Positions 1 to 10,769 of a stretch of DNA of 64,000 nucleotides are shown piece by piece. Below the pieces are notes generated by a model. It made no database searches and was not told where the DNA came from. It saw only the letters and a program-made list of their open reading frames with translations. The translations under genes and the position numbers were made by a program. The stretch covers positions 744,001-808,000 of the forward strand of contig MCGE01000012.1 of the NCBI GenBank assembly GCA_002105175.1, in the 5' to 3' direction. How positions within the stretch are numbered: the stretch's first letter is position 1; each line of letters begins with the position of its first letter. This stretch comes from Absidia repens. Taxonomy: Eukaryota; Mucoromycota; Mucoromycetes; Mucorales; Cunninghamellaceae.

Positions 1-94
1 TAAGTGGTTGTTTGATTTGTGTGTATGCTTTAGGTGTTGTCGCCTTCGATATGAAACCTCGTCCCTCATTAGCCCTTTTATTTAAAACTTTTAG

Positions 95-1206
95 TGAAAA
101 ACATGCCACTTACCACCTGCGTTTTGACTGTGCATGGTATCAACGACAATGTACGCTATACATTTTTTTTTTTTTTTTTTTTTTTTACTAAACAAACAAC
201 TTCTTCTTCTTATAGAATGTCCCTGTTTATAATGCCGCCATGTACGCCAATGCGATTCCAAACCATACCCTGGCTTTACTACCCGATACCGACCATAATT
301 TTACAGGCCATTTTGAAGATGTTGTCAAGAGTAGTACGGATTGGACAAAATCAAAAATGACTTGGATTGTACGTATTTACTTTTTTATTATTATAACTTA
401 CTTGGAAACACTGGAAAATGGAAAGCAATCATTTGGCAATGTCCTCTATCATATCATCAAAGAATTCAAACCCGACACGAGGAACTCAATGCTCGTCCAC
501 TGTACTTCTGGCAAGGTATACGGAAAACAAGATCAAATAATGGATGATGACTGCCCTCATTATTTATTTGGCTAGGACCGAACTGGGTTATGGTGCATGT
601 TACTACTTGGAATATGTGGTGTGGATGATGAAGTCATTGAATATGCACTAAGTAGCTTGGGTTACTGGCGTAAGTCTTGATAAAAATAAAAATAAAAAAT
701 GAAAAAAAACAGTGATATCGCACATTAATGATTTTTTTTTATTGTCTGTCTGGATATATATTGTAGTGAGCGATGAAGAAGTTCAACATCATGGGGATCA
801 TATAAAGATTCCCGTTGAAATAATGAAGTCGACATGCTCTGCTCCGTAAGTCTATATAATGGCGCCTTTCTGTGTGTATGTGATTGTCAAAGCAACAATA
901 CTTATTTCTTCCATATGAATATATATATATTGGGTAAATGATAGATACGAGGCAATGAAGATTTGCTTGACATCCTTGAAAGAACAGTATGGATCCATTG
1001 AGATGTACGTACAAACTGAATGTGGGCTCAGTGTAGATAAAATCAACAAACTGCGACAATTGATGGTGGTAGCTATTCCATTTGCACAAAAGCAATTCTA
1101 CCGTGGCCAAGTGACAGCATCATCCTACGCAAATATTGTTGGTGGTGATGGTCCTCGCTCCCTTTATAACCCATTTTTCGCTCTTAACACTTATATTAGC
1201 TATTAG
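95..1206 (+). CDS. alpha/beta-hydrolase C-terminus joined to tyrosine phosphatase C-terminus (5' partial)
   Basis: Exons read as 95-150, 216-368, 426-515, 576-669, 767-845 and 945-1206; all keep frame and have GT..AG introns. The first two exons give a hydrolase end: the VHGIND strand with the acid residue, VPVYNAAMYA, and the catalytic-His segment DTDHNFTGH. The third exon continues directly into a cysteine phosphatase: VHCTSGK, split by an intron from DRTG, forms the CX5R loop HCTSGKDRTG, followed by a Leu-rich helix and a helical tail. The usual phosphatase N-terminal half (FRDLGG/DLR region) is absent between the two parts. The 5' end is unresolved; upstream exons lie before or near position 1. 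This is either a real two-domain protein or a deletion-born chimera. The domain calls are firm; functionality is not. Confidence 0.7.
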
Positions 1207-1799
1207 GTCTGTAGAATACATAGTGTAGTTTATTTTTAATGTATGAAAATTTTTACATTGACATATTTATGATATTCATTGTTAATCATCCAATAAACAT
1301 ATTCCTACGGACCTTTTGCAAAAAGTAGGATGTATGTGTAAAATGTGGCGGTGTGATCAAATGATAAAAATATGGGAAACATTATGGCTAGTGGGGGTGC
1401 TACGTACATTGACAACGGTTATATGGGTAATGTGCTATGTGAATTAGTATATAAAAAAAAAATGGGTATCATGGAAAATGCTAAGGATATTATTTTATTT
1501 AACAATAAACGTTTCACCGCGTACTATGATAGTGAATATAAACAGGAACATCGTCATGCGGCTGGTGTGTTTTATTCATCTATCAAAGAGAGATGGGGGT
1601 ATAGCTTATCTAATAGCTTAATTCAAGATCCTTATCTAACTTCCTTGCCTAACTTTACATCTATGACTTTGAAATATCGGTCCACGGACATTTCAGGATC
1701 ATTGGCACCACATTTTTTTTTCCTTTTGTGTCTCCACTATTTAACCCCGCTTCAGGATAATTAGACCACTATTGCCACCCAACATAATCCACCGAAGTG
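1207..1799. other. 3' flank with poly(A) signal and a doubtful 130-codon ORF
   Basis: AATAAA at about 1291 fits the 3' end of the upstream gene. An open frame on + at 1372-1764 (130 codons, starting MGNIMASGGATYIDNGY) is not low-complexity but matches no family I know. It ends next to a repeat copy and could be a remnant exon. Confidence 0.35.
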
Positions 1800-2535
1800 C
1801 AAAATGCAGAGGAGACTGACGTCAAAATACTCTGTGGTGGACTGTTTTTCTACACAAGCACATACCTTTTCTCCTACACATAAATACACACACACCAGAT
1901 TTCACTCATGCCCATTCAACGAGACAACAACAAGCATGAAAGAGATTAATGGTAAAAAGACAAGACATTTTTAATTATATATGTATACAGTATAAACAAT
2001 GACAACTAATATTAACCTAAGCTAATGGCACTATTTTAAAATGAAGGCTGCTAATCTAGTGGAAGTTGGAAATCACGAATCCAAAATGAAAGGGTTTCCC
2101 CATAATGTTTGTTTTGCATTTTTAAAAATGCCTCTAATTCAAATTCTAACAGTAATCCTAGATCACCAGTATTCCAATGAGGCTTGTCATCATATCATTC
2201 AGACTTCCATGAAAAAAAAAAAAAAAAAAAAAAGGAAGAAAGAAAGGAGAAGAGAGAGAGCCAAAAAAAAATAAATAAATAAGAATCCATGTGCGCGGAG
2301 CCTGAATTGAATTTTTTAACACGTTCAATGATATCTAAACACTATCCTATATTTATATTTAAACGCACTAAGCACGACAGTCGGGTCGCAAGGGGCTGCT
2401 CACCAAAGTGCGAAATGACGGAGGCTTTAATCCTATCCCATCAAAAACCCACACTTCAATAACTCCCCCTCCTGATACCCAGTAGTCGATGAATTCCAAA
2501 CGCTCCAGCGGAGCGCCAGAGCGTCTATTTCGTAT
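1800..2535 (+). repeat. family A dispersed repeat, copy A1
   Basis: About 735 nt similar to copies at 5770-6436 (same orientation) and, inverted, at 13410-14070 and 51935-52580. Shared landmarks in order: AGACAAGACAT near the left; the core TCCAAAATGAAAGGGTTTCC; an A-rich purine run; GCCCACC(A/G)AAGTGCGAAAT; AGGCTTTAATCCTATCCCAT; and a GC-rich end hairpin GCTCC..GGAGC followed by GCCAGAGCG. Read on the minus strand it has AATAAA-like signals before its end. No coding capacity is visible. It is likely a non-autonomous element or solo terminal repeat. Confidence 0.8.
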
Positions 2536-3094
2536 ACTGTATATACTATATAAAGAAAAACACCTAAAGCATTGGAAATTGGTCAATTTTGGGTAAAGAA
2601 CGGAGGAATTGTAAAGCAAATACGCTTATCAAAAAAAAAGGGAATGTTCTGTGGATAACTTAAACACCTTCTGAGTGTTTTTCAAATTGTCATTGTTCTA
2701 ATGCGTTCGTTACTGCTTATTTCCTTATCTGTCCTTTTTTCATGCGACTGCCAACTTCTCTTTTTTTTTTGAAACCGTTCAATAAATTTCGTTAACCTCT
2801 TGAAGTCCAGTGTACATACAGTAGACTAGACGCTGAGCGCAACGATTGGTCCAAGTCGCCTAACACATAACACCTTTTTTTTTATTATCTACATGCACAT
2901 GCGATGTGCAGTGTAGGATACCCGCTCGAAAAGACAAACAAAACATATAAGAGACGATGTATATAAAGCCTATATCTCACTACTATTTGTATATTATACT
3001 ATATCTAATACTATACCTCACCAAGAAATATTTCTCATTAGTTGGTTGATTGGAGCATTCATGAGCTTACAAGTCAATACTTTGTACCTACAGT
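2536..3094. other. AT-rich intergenic
   Basis: No convincing gene. Contains short homopolymers and a GTATACTGTATATAC-type AT palindrome near 2532. Nothing else recognised. Confidence 0.4.
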
Positions 3095-3420
3095 ACATCT
3101 GAATAAAACATGTACCTTTTTACTACAATGCAAATTTTTGCATCTGTAAGTCTTTCTCATGCCTTGTACAATAGATCCCATTTTACCATCGTCCTTTTAG
3201 ATTAGTATTGCCGCTTGTTATGTTTCAATAAAAGATACCCCATTTGCCTTTTTTATGCCCTGTACTGTATTGTATATAGTGTCAAATACCATTATACAGT
3301 TGTGTCTCTAGATTAGTGGTCACTATCTTTCAATAAAAAGGATCACTAAATATCACTTTAGACTTCTTCATGCTTCGTCCAATGGTTCTTCCATTGAATC
3401 CCATGCTACTATGAACCCTC
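3095..3420 (-). repeat. family B repeat tail fragment
   Basis: Matches the modular tail of the family B repeats: GAATAAAACATG..CCTTTTT, CATGCCTTGTACAATAGATCCC and TTAGATTAGTATTG..., with several AATAAAA motifs spaced roughly 90-120 nt apart. The GGGTTTCCCC core is missing, so this is a 5'-truncated or decayed copy. Confidence 0.6.
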
Positions 3421-5229
3421 GTCTTTAGTTTTAGAATTTACCAATGGCCTTTAATGAGGTATGTCTTGTTATTAACCATCCTCTAATTAATTGTGTAGTC
3501 AACAATGTCGTCATTGTACTGTAGCTAAGTATTTTTCTCTTCCACATACACAAACATATACATACACACATGCACTGGACATATAAAAAGCAATGAGAGG
3601 CAGAGACATTATATATTTTCAAAAGATTTTTATTGAGACAAAAATAATAAATGGATAATAATATCAAATTAAAGTAAGTGATTTGTGTTTTATTGTATCG
3701 AATAATTGATTGTATAAATGTTCTAAGTCTAAGGATAAAGTTGACTGTATCATGGCAAAGGGTATAATGGTGGACTGTTTCCTAGACTTGATTCCGGTTG
3801 TATCTTGAATTGAGGACCCCATGGATGCTGTGTAAACTTGACTTGCGTTGGCAGTAATCGGTAGAATATGACAGAGGTAGAACTTCATTTCCATTTACTA
3901 CCAAGGAAATAATGTATGTAGAGTACATCTTGATTTGGAATCCACCACTACGAGGAAAAAAAAAGGTTCAGTGTTCATTCTTAATAAAGTAATTTTTTTC
4001 ATTTTTTCTTATCTTGCTTCCATCCAGAGTAAAAAGGGATCCAATAGCAAATGGCAGACAAGAAGGCAGACGGTCACACCAGTGTCCAGTTAGTCTTTTG
4101 AGAGATCAGCACAGTAATCTTACTACGTAGGAGTCATAGGTCACCCATATAGAGATCACCACGAGACTAAAGCCCTTTATGGTTTTGATAGCTCCGTTGA
4201 CCAAAGGAGAGGAGTTCAAACGAACCCCCCACCTGAACAATAACGGTTTCCAATTTGCATGCCGCTAGAGATTTGTGCAAAGCAACATCGCAAGAGATTT
4301 TGTGCAAAGCAACATCAGCACGCGGACCCCACAAAGAAGCAAAGAAAGTCAGGAAAAAAGCAAAACTAAAAAGATTTGCCCTTCCCCATACGACCAACTC
4401 TGTTGTGATCCCATCAATGCCAAATCTTGCCTGCCAAATGCAGTTCCGTCAATTCCTATCCGCCTTGATAAAAAAAGTGGCATTAAATCGTAATATAAAG
4501 AAGAAGGTTAGTTAGTATTGCAGTTAAACATGCTGTATAAACTATTCTTTTTAAAAGGAACTGACCTTGATGTTTTCCATACTGGCAGCAGTATGTGCTG
4601 TGCATTTTGTTTGAGAAAAGATTGCAAAAAAAAAGAGTGAAAAAAAAACCTGGGGATTTATATGAAAACTCCAAAACTTAAGAGCAAACCTTAATTCCAA
4701 TCGCTATAAGAGCATGTGTTCCAAAAATGGAAATGAATTCATTCCACCCTTGTATTTAAACCGGTCGTTGCTTGATAGTGAAAAATATTGTCACTTTGTT
4801 AATCTACTTTTTCAATAGCTTTCCAACGATACCAATATCGTCTCATAAGATTGGTTATTTCTCGAGATAGTAAAACCGCCAAAGTTTAGTCTATTATATA
4901 GTGTGATTGAAATTCCGACTTTTTTGGTTCGGTTATAATCCCCCATACACCTTTCAAACTCGATCTAGATCAGCTTATTCCCTTCACCGTAGAATAGTTG
5001 GCCATTCGGCGCCGATGTCAGGAATTGACTAGGCAAGACAGTGATAAGTTATGCTTCACAAGACAGGGGCAAAATAGTAGAATAGAAGACCTTACTAGAC
5101 GTAGTATAGATTACGCAGAAATAAACATGTCGATGTTTGAAATCAATTTAGAAATCAAGACGAAGACGGAGAAAGAGTTGTATATGAATTGGGCAGGGGG
5201 GAATGAGGAATGTAACTATTGTGGAATGA
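3421..5229. other. gene-poor stretch with a short tandem duplication
   Basis: No gene recognised. At 4268-4320 a 26-27-nt unit containing TTTGTGCAAAGCAACATC occurs twice in tandem. Short open frames at 4255-4515 and 4998-5273 have no family features; the second overlaps LTR-like sequence. Confidence 0.4.
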
Positions 5230-5560
5230 ATAGATTACAAGACAGAGATAGTAACAAGAGAGATATTTATTGAGTGAGTATAAGATAGGGTAGACGAGCT
5301 TAGACGAGATAGGGGACAGGACAATAACAGGATAACAGATAAAGGAAAACTAAACTAGAGTGGGGGAGATGGGGGCTATTTATAATAAACTAAGAATATG
5401 CTAAGTACGCCAAGAGGTGTGACAAGAAGGACCAGAGAATTGTCAAGGACAAGGAAGTACAAGAGATGCGGGAACTGAGAAGGACAAGGGATGTGGAAAC
5501 TGAGAAGGTCGGGTAACACAATGTTATTCCTGACATTGATTCATGACAGTCGAATAGCTA
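5230..5560 (-). repeat. LTR-like sequence
   Basis: Read on the minus strand it shares, in the same order, blocks found at 6852-7060 on plus: TTGTCCTTCTCAGTTCCC, GTGTTACCCGACC, TATTATAAATA (TATA-like), CTCTAGTTT and TATCTGTTATCCTGTTATT. The minus-strand edges look like TGTCA...CCACA. Solo LTR is my inference; no TSD was established. Confidence 0.45.
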
Positions 5561-5769
5561 GTCCTTTTAGTTCACATTATACTGTACTATGTTTATTAAT
5601 ATATTAAAAAGAGCATGGTGTCTACTTATCTAAGATAATGATCTATGACTTTGAAATTTCCATCCATTTCCTCCACTCACATCACTGTATCCATGTCGCT
5701 GTTACAATCTTGGGGGTTATTTCTAGATAAACCATAAGTAGCATTTTACTCGACGAGCTGCGGTTTTTT

Positions 5770-6436
5770 TTTCTACGCATAAACCCCCCCTCTACACACA
5801 CACCGGTTTTTTTTTCCACGCACATATGCCATGCCCATTCAGCGAGACAATGAAAGGCATAAAAGAAAATAATTGTAAATAGACAAGACATGTTTAATTC
5901 TGATATAGATGCAATATAAACTATGATAACTAACGCTAAGCTAAGCTAATGACACTATTCTGAAATGAACGCTAATTTGTTGACGGTCAAAGATCACGAA
6001 TCCAAAATGGAAGGGTTTCCCCATGATGTTTGCATTGCACTTTTCAAAAGGCCCCTGATTCAAGTTCTAATCACTAATCCAAGATCACTAAATCCGCAGT
6101 TGAAGTTGATGTTCTAAAAAAAAAAGAAACGAAAGAAAGAGGAAGAAAAAAAAAAAAAGGGCCAACAGAAAATTTAAATCCATGAGAGGCGGAGTGCGAA
6201 TGGTTCAGTCACCCTATTTTTCGACCTTCCATTTTTTTTTAAAAAACGTATCTATTGACGACGCGCTGATCACGACGGTTGGGCCCCAAGGAGCTGCCCA
6301 CCGAAGTGCGAAATTGCGGAGGCTTTAATCCTATCCCATCGAAACCCACACTTTAACCTAAAACTGTGACACCCAGTAAATCGAAAGATTTCCAAAAGCT
6401 CCAGCGGAGCGCCAGAGCGTTTATTCAGCAATAAAA
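5770..6436 (+). repeat. family A dispersed repeat, copy A2
   Basis: Close to the inverted copy at 13410-14070: both share GAACATCAACTTCAACTG (as complement), GGCCAACAGAAAATTTAAATCC, GAGGCGGAGTGCGAATGG and the hairpin end CTCCAGCGGAGCGCCAGAGCG region (6400-6420). The two copies bracket the element nest between 6.44 and 13.41 kb in inverted orientation. Confidence 0.8.
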
Positions 6437-6599
6437 AAATATGCAATATTTTATTGAAGTAAAATGATGGATACTAAATTGATGGGAGGGTGCTAATGGG
6501 TAACCTATTGAGCAAGAGGGGATTTAGAGAGTGGGGGGATCTGGAGAATGATGCATACTAATATGGAAGGAAAATTTTAAAAAAATTCAATTGTGAAAG

Positions 6600-6760
6600 G
6601 CGTGGGAAGGAGGAAATATAGTCAAAATAGACACTCCATAATAATTTGTTTTCCAAATAAGTAGACGGATAGTGCATTTATCCGGCCGAGAGTAGTACCG
6701 ATCGACGCGGAATTGTTTAAGATTCATCGGCCGACATTTTTGTTGTATACCAACACATTC
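6600..6760 (-). repeat. inverted partner of 8120-8285, coding-like fragment
   Basis: On the minus strand it encodes a fragment with CRPMNLK, FRVDRYYS and YGVSILTI. The same fragment occurs on plus at 8120-8285, there interrupted by about 20 extra nt. It is not a family I recognise; I take it as two decayed copies of one transposon gene, or arms of one larger inverted structure. Confidence 0.6.
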
Positions 6761-7770
6761 ACCTATCGGATCAGGTGTAGTATATGTTCTCACCTCAAAA
6801 ATAAGTTCTGGATTATAAATATAATAGTAAATACAAGGAGAAACATATATCCGTTGTCCTTCTCAGTTCCCCTATCTTTTGTACTCCCTGAAAATCTTGG
6901 TAGCTAAGCCCATTTGTGTTACCCGACCTCTCGGCGGCCATACTTTCCAAATATTATAAATAACTCTAGTTTTATTTCAATATCTGTTATCCTGTTATTT
7001 ATCTTAACAATAAACTATCTCTGCTCTCTATCTCTGATCTCCTTGAATTGAATACTCAATCTATGTAAGATTATCTTTGTTATATATACTACATATATCC
7101 TGTCCGGTTATTGACACATTTTTTATTATTATTGATAGAATGACATCTAATCCAGATATTTGGGAAATAACATCTATATGTCGAAATAAAGAAGAAACAC
7201 TTCGGTGGCTAATTCAACAAAACGTATTCTATAATACTACAACTGGATTTGGAGACGAAAAAACAATAATAACGAATGGAACAGTTTCATAGAAGCACTA
7301 AAAAACATATCTATGCAATATAATGACGATAATGTCAGAAATAGTACATATACAGAATTTTAAAAATAAAACGTTTTTATTTTATTATATTGATGAATGG
7401 TATGTAATACAAATTATGTGTGACCTGAAAATATTATTTTTAAAAAAAAAAAAAAAAAATCGGGTGAGAACATATACTACACATTAGCCCACCTATCATT
7501 CCATCTACCATATACCTTTTCATATATACATATTCATATTTATCTATACACTTATTCCTATACCTTAGTTCATGCATATGCGATCATTCCATAATACGTA
7601 ATTCAGACCCCGAATCACACACTACACAAATTCCTATCATATTTATCACCCCTATTTTTACATAACCACATACCATCACATCAGTATAAATAAGACAATA
7701 CATTTGAATAGAAATAAAGAATCATCCAAAAGTTTCACAATACTTGATAACAAGTCCTATTTTATTCTAT
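6741..7770 (+). repeat. 287-nt repeat (LTR-like), split by an insertion
   Basis: Positions 6741-6767 plus 7498-7770 match 14746-15036 nearly base for base, including CATAATACGTAATTCAGACC, a TATAAATA at about 7685 and AATAAAG. The repeat begins TGTTGTATAC and ends near CCTATTT(C/T)A, so an LTR is possible, but I find no flanking duplication. Confidence 0.7.
6768..7489. mobile_element. 722-nt element with 27-bp inverted ends and 8-bp TSD
   Basis: The left end GGATCAGGTGTAGTATATG and the complement of the right end GGCTAATGTGTAGTATATG match at 24 of 27 positions, continuing into TTCTCACC. The flanks carry the direct duplication CACCTATC (6760-6767 and 7490-7497). A related copy of the host repeat near 14757-14775 has a single CACCTATC and no insert, so it serves as an empty site. 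The interior holds LTR-like blocks and a short open frame starting MTSNPDIWEIT at 7140. The 8-bp TSD suggests hAT or another 8-bp superfamily; no transposase is present, so it is non-autonomous. Confidence 0.75.
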
Positions 7771-7789
7771 AATATAACAATTTTGGTAA

Positions 7790-8125
7790 ATTGAAAAATG
7801 GCTTTAAATGTCGATTGCAGATCCTGATGACGATCTATTTGTGTTCCCTGTGTCGATATGCGCACGGAAGTTTGTTCCTGAAATTTAGGAGCCGTTCCGA
7901 CAACATTAATTTTTCAATAATTCTAAAGTTAGTAAAAATAAATAATGAAAACTTGAATTGTCAATATCTCATTTTCCAGAAGTAAAGTCATAAATTTGTT
8001 AATTCAACTCCAATAATTTTGAAACTAACTCAGAATATGTAGCTTCACAAGCCCTTTCGAATGGTGTAACGTACGCCACTGTATCTAAAATATGTAAAAA
8101 GTTAGACATTTAAAGCCATTCTTCG
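7790..8125. repeat. inverted-repeat bounded segment, about 330 nt
   Basis: GAAAAATGGCTTTAAATGTC at 7793-7812 faces its complement at 8105-8124 with one mismatch (19/20). On the minus strand the inside reads as a coding-like fragment containing TVAYVTPFERACEATYSE. It may be a small TIR element or the stump of a larger one. Confidence 0.5.
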
Positions 8126-8285
8126 GATTTCCAAAATGTCGGCCGATGAATCTTAAACTTATGTGTAACATACTCTACACAATTCCGCGTCGATCGGTAC
8201 TACTCTCAGCCGGATAAATGCAGTATTCGTCTACTAATGTGGAAAATAAATCACTATGGAGTGTCTATTTTGACTATAATCCATT
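8120..8285 (+). repeat. inverted partner of 6600-6760
   Basis: Shares ATGTCGGCCGATGAATCTTAA, CGCGTCGATCGGTACTACTC and GAGTGTCTATTTTGACTATA with the complement of 6600-6760. About 20 nt at 8152-8172 are absent from the partner. Confidence 0.65.
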
Positions 8286-8967
8286 AAATCTCCCTTTTAA
8301 AAACAGCTATAACTGCCGTTTACTGGGCGCGGAGTTCAAAAAACTTTTCGGGGTTTAAAAGGATGCTTCTCCGAAGCTTTTGGCAAAAGCGCGGCGAAGC
8401 CGCGCGCTCCGCGGTCGAGCTATTCCCGATTTATTGAATTTTTAGGGGTGTGGCGGGCAGTTTTTGGGGATGAGTAAGGGGGATATTGGAAGAAACAAAA
8501 GGTAAAATGGTGAGGAGGTCAAGTGAATGTTGATGTTGATGTCCAAGTAAAAAATGTGTGTTTGAATGGCGGGCGATGGCTATAGCATAGAGGGGGATTA
8601 TTATGGCTGTAGGCTTTTAGCTGTGAGCTTATAGGCGTAAACTTTAGAGCATTGTACAATTAATTGTATGAGAGATGGATGGTTGGTTTGGTGGCAAAAA
8701 ATGATTGTATAATATTTCTAAAGATGCATGGAAAATTTGAAGTTGAACGGTTTCGTAGTTCGTTTTATATAAAGCGAAGAAGAGTATATTGCAGGTTAAT
8801 TGGATTTTGCAGGCTGTAAAGCCAGATGGGTGTGAATTCAACCGCCGCCGCCGGCAGTCTGGATTGTTGATCCAAAAAAAAAAATGGGAGCGCAAATCCA
8901 AAAAAAAAAAAAAAAAAAAAAAAAAAAGACAAGTCAACGGGAATGAGCCAACATCTGTTCACTGTTT
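8286..8967. other. GC-rich hairpin island in an AT-rich stretch
   Basis: 8389-8405 forms a perfect stem GCGCGGC / GCCGCGC with loop GAA. Just before it GCTTC/GAAGC forms another small stem (8365-8377). A 45-nt block starting GCTCCGCGGTCGAGC (8406-8450) recurs directly at 9572-9616. No gene seen; the poly(A) run at 8907-8928 interrupts all frames. Confidence 0.6.
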
Positions 8968-9120
8968 TTGGCTCATTGTGGACCTGGTGGCTTTGGCTTT
9001 CTGTTTAGAAATAGTTTAGAAGGGTTTTTGAAAAGGGATTTCAAGAAACATGGGGAAACCCTTTCATTTTGATTCTAGAATCTTGGGGAAATGTCTTGAT
9101 TAGCTTAGTACACGTATATA
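8968..9120 (-). repeat. short repeat related to family B (copy C1)
   Basis: About 145 nt share CTCATTGTGGACCTGGTG, GAAGGGTTTTTGAAAAGGG and CTTGGGGAAATGTCTTGATT with 14195-14315 in the same orientation. It contains the GGGGAAACCCTTTCATTTTG core of families A and B. Confidence 0.6.
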
Positions 9121-9853
9121 TCTCTTTTCTTCAATAAAACATATATCTGCTTCCTTAAACCTTGTCTTTGTTTGAAATAAATGTTTGTTTAAGCTTTATT
9201 AGAAGTTTGGAGATCGCCATTTATAGAGATCCCTTTTAGAAATCCCTTTTTTATCGTACATCGTACATCGTTCCTTCTTCTACACCATTCATCAAGTTTA
9301 GTATCTCTCTCAGCTACTATTAGCGGCCCCCTATTTTTACATCTTCTTTCCTATTAGTATAGTATTGACTACGTATCATTATTCAATAAAAGCTTTTTTA
9401 TTTTGCAATGAAACAATGGAATGGCAAAGCTATTCTACTGTGACAGGCTATTGTACATACTATTCTATTGCGGTAGACTATTCTACATACTATTCTATTG
9501 CGGTAGACTATTCTGCATATTATTCTTTTATTGGTTTGGAAAGCCTATAGCGAAATTACCACTTTTGGCAGGCTCCGCGGTCGAGCTATTCCCGATTTAT
9601 TGAATTTTTAGGGGTGGAAGAAAAGAAAACAATGATTCACTTCATGAAATCATTTGGTCTCATAAAATAGAATAAAAGCAAATAAAATACCCTTGCAATA
9701 ATGTCAATCGTATCATCATACACCTAATATCAGAACATCATACGATTATAATAAAAATAATGATGATGATGAAAAATAATAATAACAATAAACCCATGTA
9801 ATATCTATTTACAATGAAACATAAGATATAGTATATAAAGAGTGACATTTTTA
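9121..9853. other. AT-rich spacer left of the piggyBac element
   Basis: Apart from the tandem repeat and the 45-nt duplicated block I see only AT-rich sequence with ATAATGATGATGATG-type microsatellite at about 9756. No gene. Confidence 0.4.
9430..9530 (+). repeat. 30-nt tandem repeat
   Basis: About 2.5-3 copies of a 30-nt unit containing CTATTCTATTGCGGTAGACT; the first copy is diverged (CTGTGACAGGCT). The 45-nt block shared with 8406-8450 follows at 9572. Confidence 0.7.
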
Positions 9854-9873
9854 TTAACAAGTAGTATATGAAT

Positions 9874-9907
9874 CGGACATTTGTGTCCGATCGGACACAA
9901 ATGTCCG
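9874..9907. promoter_or_regulatory. perfect 34-bp palindrome, probable subterminal transposase site
   Basis: Half-site CGGACATTTGTGTCCGA followed by its exact complement. Related sites lie at the other end of the same element (11930-11947 GCGGACA/TGTCCGC with a 4-nt loop; 12115-12130 CGGACATT/AATGTCCG). The transposase-binding role is an inference from position. Confidence 0.6.
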
Positions 9908-10244
9908 CTAATAAAAATCGATTTTTGAAACACTTTTATTGGCTGAAATTCTTTGACCATAATATATGACAATGGCTGTAACGTGTAGAATAATACCGTT
10001 TTTTCCGTTTTCAAATAGCTTTGTTCTTTACAGATCTACATCCTCATCATCTCATCGCGATCTCCGAAAAAAAAAGAAAATGCCCAGAATCAGTAGACAC
10101 CTTAATGTCAACAGTAAGGTCAAAGTTTCCGCTCGCTTTTTGCATAAAACCGACGCCCCTGACCGCCTTACAGGCCTGTACGATTTCAACAGTAGGGCTC
10201 TTAATTTGGTCCCGTCCCGATTATGGTATTGAGAAAAAGTCCTC

Positions 10245-10545
10245 AATACCTGGTACCGATCAATACCAATACCTACTGGCGGTATTGTCTCGCTAAGGTT
10301 TTGGTATTGCTAATCCCGCTAAGAGGTATTGATCAATACCAACTTTTATTGGTGGTACCGTCCCCCTAAGGTTTTGGTATTGCTAATCCCGCTAAGAGGT
10401 ATTGATCAATACCAATACCTATTAGTGGTATCGTCTCGCTAAGGTTTTGGTATTGCTAATCCCGATAAGAGGTATTGATCAATACCAATACCTACTGATG
10501 GTACCGTCCCGGTAAGGAATTAATATTGCTAATCACGCTAACATG
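10245..10545 (+). repeat. 73-bp tandem palindromic array, first block
   Basis: Palindromes start at 10325, 10398 and 10471, exactly 73 nt apart, with a diverged one near 10252. Each unit also has GGTATTGCTAATCCCGCTAA and a GGTACC-type site (variants GGTATC). Confidence 0.9.
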
Positions 10546-10769
10546 GTATTTTTCAATACCTATACTCCTCACTTAGGAATTGTTAAGAGTCCTACTGATG
10601 ATGAACATTCGTTTACATAGCTTTATTATTCCTCCTACGCGTAGCTCACTTGAAACAACCCCCTCTTTAGATTTTAGATTGTTTTATTTTTTTTTACTCG
10701 AAATAAATTAGACATTATTATTTATACAACATATCAACAACGTCGCTTTTTTTTTTATTGTTTGTCACA

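Noticed and set aside
47..150. Alternative frame with LRFDCAW resembling a hydrolase strand
   Set aside because: The other frame (TTCVLTVHGIND) splices cleanly into the VPVYNAAMYA exon; the first has no continuation.
2395..2530. Helitron 3' end (GC hairpin)
   Set aside because: The repeat ends in a GC hairpin, but I see no CTRR end, no 5' TC and no A/T target rule across copies.
3664..3894. 76-codon minus ORF
   Set aside because: No family features, no splice partners; chance length in AT-rich DNA.
4200..4240. tRNA B-box-like GAGTTCAAAC
   Set aside because: No cloverleaf can be folded around it; no acceptor stem or anticodon arm.
8644..8962. ORFs with Phe runs
   Set aside because: Produced by poly(A)/poly(T) tracts; no real domain.
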